Shown here in pieces: positions 15,968 through 23,297 of a stretch of 64,000 bases of DNA. Position numbers and translations under genes: made by a program. The notes below the pieces were generated by a model. It did no database searches and was not told where the DNA came from. It worked only from the letters and a program-made list of their open reading frames with translations. Every line of letters begins with the position of its first letter. Position 1 is the stretch's first letter. Source of the DNA: Marinibacterium sp050389775 (GTDB lineage: Bacteria > Pseudomonadota > Alphaproteobacteria > Rhodobacterales > Rhodobacteraceae); NCBI RefSeq assembly GCF_050389775.1, contig NZ_CP177144.1, forward strand, positions 3,534,001-3,598,000, given 5' to 3'.

Positions 15968-17467
15968 TCACTCGGCGCAGGTCGGTTCGACATAGGCCGC
16001 GCCGTCCTGCACGCCGGTCAGCGACAGGGCGCAGCCATTGCCCAGGTCGAGCGGGCGGAACCGGTCAAGCGTGACAGTGCCCTGGCCGACCTGCATCAGC
16101 TGCACCGCATCACCGGGCAGGCGCTGCACGAAGAGCCGGACATCACCCACGATGGCCGTTTCCCCGACGCGCAGTTCCAGCCCGTCGGCGCTGAGCCCAT
16201 CGGCCAGGCGCGGGGCCGGGGTTGCCGCCTCGACCGGCTCGGGGGTGTCGGCGGCGGGTGCGGGCGTGGCCGGGGCGGCTGCCGCTTCGGCCTGCGGTTC
16301 GGCGGCGGGCTCGGCGACGGCGGCGCGCAGGTCGGACAGGCCGCCGGCCGCATCGCCGCAAGCCGCCTGCAACCGGGCCGTGCGCCCGTCGATCCCGGCC
16401 AGGGCAATGCCGCAGCCGGGGCCGAACATGTGGGGCTGGTGCGCCGCGACGGTGGCGCTTTCGCTCAGGCCGGTCAGGGTGAAGATGCGCAGATGCGCCG
16501 TGCCCGCATCGAGCCGCGACAGGAAGACCCGGTAATCCCCGAACAGCCCGGTCTGGCCGGTGGCCAGGGCTAGCTCGGCCGTGTCGGGCACCTCGACGGG
16601 CGGCACGTCGGCCACCGCTTCGGCCGCTTCCTCGGCGCAGGCGCCGGTCATGTAGGCCCGGCCACCGGCAATCCCGGCCAGGCGGATCGTGCAATTGCCC
16701 CCGAGCTCGGCCGGCGCCCCGCCCATGGCCGCCAGGATCGGCTCCTGGCCGCGGATGCGCAGATGGGCGCCCTGGTCCGACAGGCGCGACAGAAAGACCT
16801 GGCGGTCACCCACGGCCACGGCCTGGCCCACGGCGAGGACCAGGCCATCGTCGCCGACCTGCGCCTGCAGCTCGGCCATCCGCGCGCTGTCGTCAGCCGG
16901 TTCAGAGGCCGGTGCCTCGGCGGTTTGCGTTTCGGGTTCGGGCGCAGGTTCAGACGCCGCTTCGGGCGCCGGGGCCGCCGCAGGTGTCGCGCCCGCATTC
17001 GACGCACCACCACCCGATCCGCCGGTCATCCCGACGGCCGCGGCGGCGGCCAGCGTGTCCTTCATCGCGGCCATCAGCTCGCCGCGCATCTCGCCCATGT
17101 CGCCGGTCATGCCCGACACCCGTTCTCCCAGCGCCGCCTGATCGCCCGACAGCGCTTCGAGCACGCCGTTCAGCCCGTCGAGCGCCGCGGCATTGGCCTC
17201 GGCCCGGGCGCCCAGATCGGCCAGGCTGTCGGACTGCCCCGTCAGCCCCGTCGACAGGGCCGCGACCGAAGCCTCGTTGGCCGCCAGCCCGCCCGACAGC
17301 TCGTCGACCTTGCCCGACACGGCCGCCACGGCGTCGGCCAGTTCGGCCCGCATCTCGTCCATCTGCCGGCTCACCGCCGCCTCGTTGCCCGATCCGCCGC
17401 TCATGGCCAGCCCGATCACCAGGCCGGCCACCGCCGCGCCCCCGGCCCACAGATATTTCTCGGTCAT
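15968..17467 (-). CDS. Membrane-anchored coiled-coil protein with three repeated domains
   Basis: 499 residues from ATG 17467 (GGGAGGAACC upstream). One N-terminal membrane span (YLWAGGAAVAGLVIGLAMSGG), then a coiled-coil-like helical segment of alternating Ala/Asp/Glu/Leu heptads (about 30-150), an Ala/Pro/Glu-rich linker, then three similar domains of about 75-80 residues. Each domain has a gamma-like 'L-x-V-G-x...G-D-x-x-V-F-L-x-R-L...H/Q-L-x-x' half and a 'G-x-C-x-I-x-L-x-G-I...A-x-x-x-x-x-C' half with two cysteines. The pairs of cysteines suggest one disulfide per domain, in the periplasm. I do not know this family. It is divergent in style from its neighbours: an isolated gene just downstream of the two-component operon. 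Confidence 0.75.
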   Translation of the reverse strand: MTEKYLWAGGAAVAGLVIGLAMSGGSGNEAAVSRQMDEMRAELADAVAAVSGKVDELSGGLAANEASVAALSTGLTGQSDSLADLGARAEANAAALDGLNGVLEALSGDQAALGERVSGMTGDMGEMRGELMAAMKDTLAAAAAVGMTGGSGGGASNAGATPAAAPAPEAASEPAPEPETQTAEAPASEPADDSARMAELQAQVGDDGLVLAVGQAVAVGDRQVFLSRLSDQGAHLRIRGQEPILAAMGGAPAELGGNCTIRLAGIAGGRAYMTGACAEEAAEAVADVPPVEVPDTAELALATGQTGLFGDYRVFLSRLDAGTAHLRIFTLTGLSESATVAAHQPHMFGPGCGIALAGIDGRTARLQAACGDAAGGLSDLRAAVAEPAAEPQAEAAAAPATPAPAADTPEPVEAATPAPRLADGLSADGLELRVGETAIVGDVRLFVQRLPGDAVQLMQVGQGTVTLDRFRPLDLGNGCALSLTGVQDGAAYVEPTCAE

Positions 17468-17568
17468 GGCGCGCTGGTTCCTCCCATTCGCTTGCTCATG
17501 GCTTGATTGCCGCTCCCTAGTTGAAAGGACTAGCAAATCCGGGCGTTTCGGTCATCAGGAAATCCCCT

Positions 17569-18228
17569 TCAACCGCTCAGCCGGAAGCCCTCTCCGCGCA
17601 ATGTCTCGATGCGCACATCCCCATCCAGTTCGGCCAGCTTGCGCCGCAGGTAACCCACGTAGACATCCACCGTGTTGGCCGACACCGCATCCTCGCCGCC
17701 CCAGGCCGCGGCCAGCAGATCCTCGCGCCGCACCGTCTCGCCGCGCCGGTCCAGCAAGGGCTGGGCCAGCGCCCATTCGCGCTTGGTCAGCCGCACCTGC
17801 CGCGCGCCCAGGACCAGGCTGCGGCTGGCCTCGTCGCGGCGCAGCTCGGGCCGTTCGGCCGGGCCGCGCCGGCCGAGCGCATGCAGCCGGGCCAGCAATT
17901 CGTCGAACTCGAAAGGCTTGACCAGGTAATCATCGGCCCCCGCGTCGAACCCCCGCAGCTTGTCTTCGAGCGCGTCGCGCGCGGTCAGCATGCAGACCCG
18001 GGCCGGGTGGCCGAACTTGCGAAGGGCCGCACACAGTGCCGCCCCGTCGCCATCGGGCAGCATGCGGTCAAGCACGACCAGGTCATGGGCCAGCCGCCCG
18101 GTCTGGGCCACGGCATCGTGCAGCGTGCGCGACCAGTCGACGACATAGCCGGCCTGTTGCAACCCGCGTTCCAGCATGCGGGCCACGCCCACGTCGTCTT
18201 CGACCAGAAGGATGCGCAATTCGCTCAT
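17569..18228 (-). CDS. OmpR-family response regulator
   Basis: 219 residues: receiver domain with acidic pocket EDD (10-12), phospho-acceptor Asp54 (LVVLDRMLP) and Lys in DDYLVKPF, then a winged-helix DNA-binding domain (LTKREWALAQPLLDRRGETVRREDLL, ANTVDVYVGYLRRKL). ATG 18228 overlaps the stop of the sensor kinase gene (ATGA). It is the cognate regulator of that kinase. Given the location inside the methanol oxidation locus it is the leading candidate for binding the recurrent palindromes at 269, 8057 and 10092, but nothing in the sequence proves this. Confidence 0.92.
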   Translation of the reverse strand: MSELRILLVEDDVGVARMLERGLQQAGYVVDWSRTLHDAVAQTGRLAHDLVVLDRMLPDGDGAALCAALRKFGHPARVCMLTARDALEDKLRGFDAGADDYLVKPFEFDELLARLHALGRRGPAERPELRRDEASRSLVLGARQVRLTKREWALAQPLLDRRGETVRREDLLAAAWGGEDAVSANTVDVYVGYLRRKLAELDGDVRIETLRGEGFRLSG

Positions 18229-20048
18229 GTCCAGATCAACCGCACCACGGCCCCCCTCTCCCGGCCGTTCTCGGCCTCGACCCTTGCGCCGTGATGGTCG
18301 GCGATCCAGGCCACGATGGCCAGCCCCAACCCGGTGCCCCCGCGCAGCTTGCCGCTGCCGCCCTGGACGTAGCGGTCGAACAGGTCCATCGGGTCGGTGT
18401 CGCCGAAGCCCGGGCCCTCGTCGCTGACACAGAGCCGGTCGGCGCCCAGCCGCACGGTGATCCGCCCGCCCGGCGGCGAGAATTTCACGGCATTGTCGAT
18501 CAGCGCCAGCACGGCCTGGCGCAGGGCCGAGGCATCGCCCATTACTTCGCGGTCGCCGGTGACCAGCAGGTCCAACGCCACCTCGTTGACCTCGGCAAAG
18601 GCCCGGGCGGCGGCCACGGCGGCGGTCACCTCGTCGGCCAGGTCGAAGGGCACGCGGTCAAGCTGCAGCGTGCCGTCCTCGGACCGGGCCAGGGCCAGGA
18701 GGTCGTCGAGCCTGCGGCGCAGGAACCCGCCGCTGGCCGAGATCCGTTCCAGCGCGGCGCGGTGGCCGTCGTCGGATTTCAGGGCGACCTGAGCCTCGCC
18801 CAGCAGCACCGTGATCGGCGTGCGCAGCTCGTGGCTGATATTGGCAAAGAAGGCCCGGCGGGCGCTGTCGATCCGGCGCAGCTCGGCATTGGCCCGGGCC
18901 TGGTCGGCGGTGGCCGCCTCGACCTGGGTGCGCAGGCGGTCCTGTTCGCTGTCGATCCGGTCGAGCATGGAATTGAACCGGTCGGCCAGCAGGGCGAATT
19001 CCCCGGGCAGGTCACTGGGCGCGCGGATCGGCGCGGCGGGTACGGGCGCGTGGGCATCCGGTTTTACGGTGGCATCGGAGGGCTGTGCCTTGCCGGTCGC
19101 GGGTCGGGCGCCGGGCCCCAGGGTGGCGCCGGTTGCATGGCCGGCCATGACCTCGTGGGTGTCGCCCGTGGCGGTGCCGTGTCGGTTTGCAACCTCCGTC
19201 GCGGTGCCAGCGTCGATCGCGCAGGCACCGCAGGTCACTCCTCCGGCATGAGCCTCGGGGGCATCGCCGGCAGCGCGGGCGGCATCGGCCGGGCCATCGC
19301 TCTCCGGCCCGGCCGGGCCGGGCAGGCTCGCCGCATCCGCATCGCCCTGCCCCTCGACCGCGCGGGTCAGGGCACGGATCGGGCGCAGGAGCTGGCGATA
19401 GGCCGCCACGCCGACCAGCAGCACGACCAGCAGGCCCAGCCCGGCCAGCCAGCCGCCCAGGGTCAGGTAGCGCTTGCGCAGGTCTTCCAGCCGCGTGAGG
19501 GCGGCGGCGGATTCGGCCTGCTCGTCGGCGATGATCTGGGCCAGGATGCGCCGGATCGCCGCTTCGTCCGGGGCGACCAGAACGGCCATGTCCGCCGCGC
19601 TGAGCCGCTCGCCGGTGCCGGCCAGCTGGGCCCGGGCATAGATCGTCTTGCGCTCGATATCCTCGAAGATCGTCGACAACTGCAGCGCGCGGACCATCTC
19701 GGCGCGTTCCCGGGCCTCTTCGGCCGGCGTGGCGGCGGCGGCGATTTCCTCGGCCACGATGCCCCGATGCACCAGCAGCGTGCCGCGCAGGTTGCCCGCC
19801 GCCGGGCTGTCGCGGCCATCCGCGCCAGGCGGGTGGCGGTTGAGATCCAGCAGGTAGCGGTTGAACCCGGCCTCGATGATCCGGGCGGTTTCCAGCTGGC
19901 GCAGCGACTGGCCGGCGGTTTCGATCTGTTCGCGCGCCGCGCGGAAGCCCAGGAAGGTCAGCCCGGCCAGGCCGAGCAGCGCGACCAGGGCCACGGCATA
20001 GGCCACGATCAGCGACAGGGCGATGCGACGGCGGGGCTGGGGCGTCAT
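18225..20048 (-). CDS. Sensor histidine kinase with periplasmic helical domain and expanded HAMP linker
   Basis: 607 residues. Two membrane spans (about 9-34 and 199-217) enclose a ~160-residue helical periplasmic sensor. A HAMP-like segment begins RQLLRPIRALTRAVEG and is interrupted at about 240-346 by an Ala/Gly/Thr/Asp-rich stretch of about 105 residues before resuming LPGEFALLADRFNSMLDRIDSEQD. The kinase core has His406 (ANISHELRTPI), N-box ALIDNAVKFSPP, and G-boxes DEGPGFG and GGTGLGLAIV. The gene overlaps the response regulator downstream (ATGA) and the propeller gene upstream (ATGA). The low-complexity insert (nt 19011-19331) is unusual for a HAMP region and may be a repeat expansion. 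Confidence 0.92.
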   Translation of the reverse strand: MTPQPRRRIALSLIVAYAVALVALLGLAGLTFLGFRAAREQIETAGQSLRQLETARIIEAGFNRYLLDLNRHPPGADGRDSPAAGNLRGTLLVHRGIVAEEIAAAATPAEEARERAEMVRALQLSTIFEDIERKTIYARAQLAGTGERLSAADMAVLVAPDEAAIRRILAQIIADEQAESAAALTRLEDLRKRYLTLGGWLAGLGLLVVLLVGVAAYRQLLRPIRALTRAVEGQGDADAASLPGPAGPESDGPADAARAAGDAPEAHAGGVTCGACAIDAGTATEVANRHGTATGDTHEVMAGHATGATLGPGARPATGKAQPSDATVKPDAHAPVPAAPIRAPSDLPGEFALLADRFNSMLDRIDSEQDRLRTQVEAATADQARANAELRRIDSARRAFFANISHELRTPITVLLGEAQVALKSDDGHRAALERISASGGFLRRRLDDLLALARSEDGTLQLDRVPFDLADEVTAAVAAARAFAEVNEVALDLLVTGDREVMGDASALRQAVLALIDNAVKFSPPGGRITVRLGADRLCVSDEGPGFGDTDPMDLFDRYVQGGSGKLRGGTGLGLAIVAWIADHHGARVEAENGRERGAVVRLIWT

Positions 20049-21058
20049 TCGGACAGGAAGCTCCCGAAGGCCCGGGGCCCGGCGCCCACGGCAATCTCGC
20101 CCAGCACCTGCAGGCTGTCGGTGTCGATGATGCTGAGCGTGTCGGTCATCCAGTTGGCCACGTAGATCCGGCGCCCGTCGGCGCTGGCGTCGATGCCTTC
20201 AGGGTATTCGCCCACGGCGATCTCGGCCAGCACCTCGTGGCTGTCCAGGTCGAACACCGTGACGCTGTCGCCGTAGGAATTGGTGACAAAGCCCCGCCCG
20301 GCGGCCAGCGCGACCTCGTAGGGGCGCAGGCCGGTGGGGATGGTGGCCACGACCCGGGCGGCGGCGATGTCGACGACCGAGACATCGTCGGACCCGACAT
20401 TGGCCGCATAGGCCAGCCGGCCCCGGGCGTCGATGGTCACGCCGAAGGGCCGTTCGCCGACGGCCACCACCGCCCGGCGCGTGCCATCGGCGTCAAAGAG
20501 GCTGAGCTGGTGGGAATCGCGGTCGGCGGTCAGGATCTGGTGGCCGTCGGGGGTGACGGCCACGCCCGAGGGGCTGTCTCCGGTGGGCCAGTCGGCCAGG
20601 TGGCGGCCGTCGACGACAACCGACAGGCGGTCGCCATGCCAATCGGCGGCATAGACCGCGCCGCTGACCGGGTTGACGGCCAGGCCCAGCGGCCCGCCGC
20701 CCAGCTCGATCTGGTCGAAATGGCCCGAGGCCGGATCATAGACGCCCAGCCGCCCGGCCTCGGGGCTGGTGACCCAGACCCGGCCATCGGGCGCCACGGC
20801 CACGCCCGCGGGCTTGCCCGGCACGGGCACCCGGGCGCGTTCGCGGCCGGCGTCGAGATCGACGATGGACAGGCTGTCGTCGGATTGGTTGGTCACGTAG
20901 GCCAGCGGCCCGGCCCCGGCCAATGTCGCGACCGGCCCGGCCAGTATCGCGGCCAGCACCATGGCGGCAGTCCGGGGCGCAAGAGCGGGGCGGCCATTCG
21001 TCGAACGGCCTGCGCCGTCGGGCGCCTGTGCCATGCCACGCCATGGGCCAAGCGCCAT
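20045..21058 (-). CDS. YVTN-type beta-propeller coupled to the two-component system
   Basis: 337 residues from ATG 21058; ATG 21034 and ATG 20962 are alternatives, and 20962 directly starts the signal peptide (MVLAAILAGPVATLAGAG). None has a strong ribosome binding site. The rest is a seven-blade-like propeller: LAYVTNQSDDSLSIVD, AGVAVAPDGRVWVTSP, LAYAANVGSDDVSVVD, GFVTNSYGDSVTVFD, IYVANWMTDTLSIID. The frame stays open further upstream only because the 21-bp array there lacks stops. Its stop overlaps the kinase start (ATGA), so the propeller is translated with the sensor. This makes it a candidate periplasmic sensing partner, which is an inference from gene order. It is a second propeller beside the one at 1603-2562. 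Confidence 0.8.
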   Translation of the reverse strand: MALGPWRGMAQAPDGAGRSTNGRPALAPRTAAMVLAAILAGPVATLAGAGPLAYVTNQSDDSLSIVDLDAGRERARVPVPGKPAGVAVAPDGRVWVTSPEAGRLGVYDPASGHFDQIELGGGPLGLAVNPVSGAVYAADWHGDRLSVVVDGRHLADWPTGDSPSGVAVTPDGHQILTADRDSHQLSLFDADGTRRAVVAVGERPFGVTIDARGRLAYAANVGSDDVSVVDIAAARVVATIPTGLRPYEVALAAGRGFVTNSYGDSVTVFDLDSHEVLAEIAVGEYPEGIDASADGRRIYVANWMTDTLSIIDTDSLQVLGEIAVGAGPRAFGSFLSE

Positions 21059-21086
21059 TTTACACGCGCCAACGGGTCGGACATCG

Positions 21087-21401
21087 GTTGCCCCCCACAG
21101 GCGGCCTGTTGCCAAGCCCAAGCGACCTGTTGCCCGGCCCGAATTGCCAGTTACCGAGCCCGAACCGCTTGCTGTCCGGCCCAAACCGTCCGTTGCCAGA
21201 CCCGAACCGCCTGCTGCCCGGACCGAGTTGTGCGTTATCTGGCCCAAGCCGTCTTTCGCCCGGGCCAAACCGTCTGTCACCAGGCCCGGACCGTCTGCTG
21301 CCCGGCCATAGGTGTGCGTTACCCGGCCCATGCCGTCTTTTGCCCGACCCGAACCGCCGAATGCCAAGCCCGACCCGTCTGTCGCCCGGCACAGGCCCTC
21401 C
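21087..21401. repeat. Tandem array, 21 bp units, 15 copies
   Basis: Fifteen consecutive 21 bp units, each starting G(T/C)T-G-CCC and reading roughly GTTGCCCGGCCCGAACC followed by a 4 bp end ending in CT. The period is strictly 21, so all frames are preserved; on the plus strand one frame reads as heptads of the type L-L-P-G-P-N-R. No ribosome binding site precedes that frame. The array fills most of the 488 bp gap between the propeller and the SRPBCC gene. Confidence 0.85.
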
Positions 21402-21546
21402 GTCGAACGGCGCGCAGCACACGACCGGCCAACCATCGCCCCGAACGCCGAAAGGGCGCTATGGGTCCATCGCCCCGCGCCCTGCCCGCCTGTGCGCCCC
21501 GGGCCGGCCTGCCGCCGGCCCCGGGCCATTGTTCCGGCCCTTCCGA

Positions 21547-22092
21547 TCAGTTCGCCGCTCCGAACTCTGCGGCCAGCGCCTCAAGCCCGGCCCGGTAGAC
21601 ATCGGTCACCGCCGCGATGGCCGCCTCGTCGTTCAGCTCGGGCGGCGGGTCGTTGTTCGGATAGCCCCGGTAGAACGCCCCGCGCCATTCGATCAGCGCG
21701 CCGCCGTTCTCGCCCTCCTTGACCGTCAGGTGCGACGAATAATTCGTCACCGGCAGCACGTTCACGTCGACCTCGGTGATCCGGTAGGAATAGGTCCGCT
21801 TGTCGGCGTCGTACTTGTAGAGCACCTCGTTGATCACCGGCCCGTCCTCGGCGCCCAGGCTCAGCACGCGGGTGGCGTCGATCTCGTTGCCGCCCTCGCC
21901 CACGGTCTTTGCCACGGCCGGATGCCAGCTCATGTCCTGGAAATCGCCGATCCGCGCCCAGACCTCGTCGGGCGCGGCCGTCACGGCCACGGTTTCGGTC
22001 ACCTTCTGGCGCGACGGCCCGTGGGCCAGCGCCGCAACGGGCACCGACACCATTGCCAGGGCCAATGCCGCTCCCTGCAGGATACGTCCCAT
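21547..22092 (-). CDS. SRPBCC-family periplasmic protein, MxaD-like
   Basis: 181 residues from ATG 22092, preceded by GGGAGGACAG; the ATG at 22104 is inside that site. Signal peptide MGRILQGAALALAMVSVPVAALA, then an SRPBCC (polyketide cyclase/dehydrase-type) domain: VTETVAVTAAPDEVWARIGDFQDMSWHPAV, then GGNEIDATRVLSLG, YSYRITEVDVNVLPVTNY, LIEWRGAFYRGYPNN. MxaD of methanol dehydrogenase clusters is a secreted protein of this fold that aids electron transfer from the dehydrogenase to cytochrome cL. The combination of export signal, fold and locus supports a MxaD/XoxD-like role. It is the most upstream gene of the minus-strand two-component region, separated from it by the 21-bp array. Confidence 0.78.
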   Translation of the reverse strand: MGRILQGAALALAMVSVPVAALAHGPSRQKVTETVAVTAAPDEVWARIGDFQDMSWHPAVAKTVGEGGNEIDATRVLSLGAEDGPVINEVLYKYDADKRTYSYRITEVDVNVLPVTNYSSHLTVKEGENGGALIEWRGAFYRGYPNNDPPPELNDEAAIAAVTDVYRAGLEALAAEFGAAN

Positions 22093-22873
22093 CTGTCCTC
22101 CCATTTCTCACGCGGAAGCCCGCATGTTCGCGATCGTCCGGGCCAGGGCCCATGCCCCGGCCGCTCTCCTCCGGGCAGGCCCGGCGGCCTGCCCCATGGT
22201 CGCGATGTTACAGGGGATACGATGGTATTCCATGATGCCAAAGTCGCAGGCCCCTGCCGCACGACCGGGTTCCATTTGGCGCCCGGCCCCCTCGACGCTG
22301 CTCCGCCCAGGCCCGATCCCCACCATCCGGTCCGCGCCGTTCGGCCCGTTTCCCCTATGTGACCGGACTCTCTCTCGCGACGACTGCCCTTTCCTGGTCC
22401 ACCCCTCGCGGCCCGGCCGCGCCCGCCAACCGGCTCGCGAACTGTCTCTCCTTGGCCCGCGGCCGCCATACGACGACTGCCCATTCGTGGCCTGCCCATC
22501 GCGACCCACCACTGCCATCCGGTCCGCACCATTCGCCCCGTCTCCCCAGTGCGACCCGGCACCCTCGCAACCACTGCCCGCTCCTGGTCCACCCTTCGCG
22601 GCCCAGCCGCGCCCGCCAACCGGCCTGCGCCGCGCGACCTGTCTCCCCTTGTCCCCCGGCCCGCCTCTCCGGCGCCCTGTCCTGGCCCCGTCCCCAACGG
22701 CCAGACCAAACCCGCCATCCGCCCAAGGGGCTGCCCGTCCTCACCCGAAACGGCCCGGCCCCACCCCACCCGACCGGCGCGCCATGCTTGCCAGTCCGGG
22801 CCCCGATGTGGCAGACTTGGGACACAATTTTTATGACCGTTTGTTTTCAACCTGTTATTGACGAGGTGTTCCC
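22093..22873. other. 781 bp intergenic region with ~190 bp degenerate duplication
   Basis: No credible gene. About 22313-22480 and 22507-22670 are diverged copies of one segment: CCATCCGGTCCGC, then GACTGCCC/CACTGCCC, TCCTGGTCCACCC, CGCGGCCC, CGCGCCCGCCAACCGG and GACCTGTCTC/AACTGTCTC occur in the same order in both. A partial third copy sits between (about 22468-22500). The last 60 bp (22815-22873) are AT-richer (ACAATTTTTATGACCGTTTG) and likely hold the promoter of the following gene. Confidence 0.6.
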
Positions 22874-23197
22874 GTGACCACCGTCCTGTTCCTGTTGGCC
22901 GTTACCCTTCTGACCTGCCCGGGCGACTATTGCATCAAGCTCTCCACCCATCATCCTTCGGGCCTTGGCTCAGGCCTGTTCTGGATCGGCCTCGTGCTTT
23001 ATGGCCTGCCGGCCTTTGGCTGGTTTGTCCTGATGCGCAGCCATTCGCTGGCCTCGGTGGCCGTGCTCTATTCCTCGGCCACGCTGGTCCTGCTGGCCGG
23101 GCTCGGCTGGCTGGTCTTCAACGAGCCCTTCGGGTCGCGCCAGGTGGCCGGGCTGGGCCTGGCGCTGGCCGCCGTGGTCGTCATGGGCGGCGATTGA
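22874..23197 (+). CDS. Small four-helix membrane protein, EamA/SMR-like
   Basis: 107 residues with four hydrophobic spans: MTTVLFLLAVTLLTCPGDYC, LGSGLFWIGLVLYGLPAFGW, LASVAVLYSSATLVLLAGLG and QVAGLGLALAAVVVMGGD. The last two helices match the end of an EamA or small multidrug resistance type repeat (NEPFGSRQVAGLGLALA). GTG 22874 is preceded by ACGAGG. SMR-type proteins work as dimers to export small cations or guanidinium-like compounds, so a single-repeat EamA-like transporter is the best description. It stands alone, 100 bp before the sensor kinase gene. Confidence 0.72.
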   Translation: MTTVLFLLAVTLLTCPGDYCIKLSTHHPSGLGSGLFWIGLVLYGLPAFGWFVLMRSHSLASVAVLYSSATLVLLAGLGWLVFNEPFGSRQVAGLGLALAAVVVMGGD

Positions 23198-23297
23198 CCC
23201 TTGCCAGCGCGGTCGTCCTGGGCCTCTGTGGGCCCATGATCCGCCGCCCCGTCCTCCTTGCCCGCCGCCGGCCCGCCCCGCGCGGCCCCGTCTGCCG

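Noticed and set aside
21059..21529. Extended N-terminus of the YVTN propeller (start at 21529)
   Set aside because: The additional ~157 residues come from the tandem array; the signal peptide would then be buried in the chain.
20923..22362. 479-codon plus-strand frame with collagen-like L-L-P-G-P-N-R heptads
   Set aside because: Created by the 21-bp array and flanking GC-rich DNA; no ribosome binding site, and it runs through the SRPBCC gene on the other strand.
22355..22836. Frames on both strands in the 22.1-22.9 kb gap
   Set aside because: They mirror the duplicated segment, have no start signals, and encode Trp/Gly/Arg-rich shadows.
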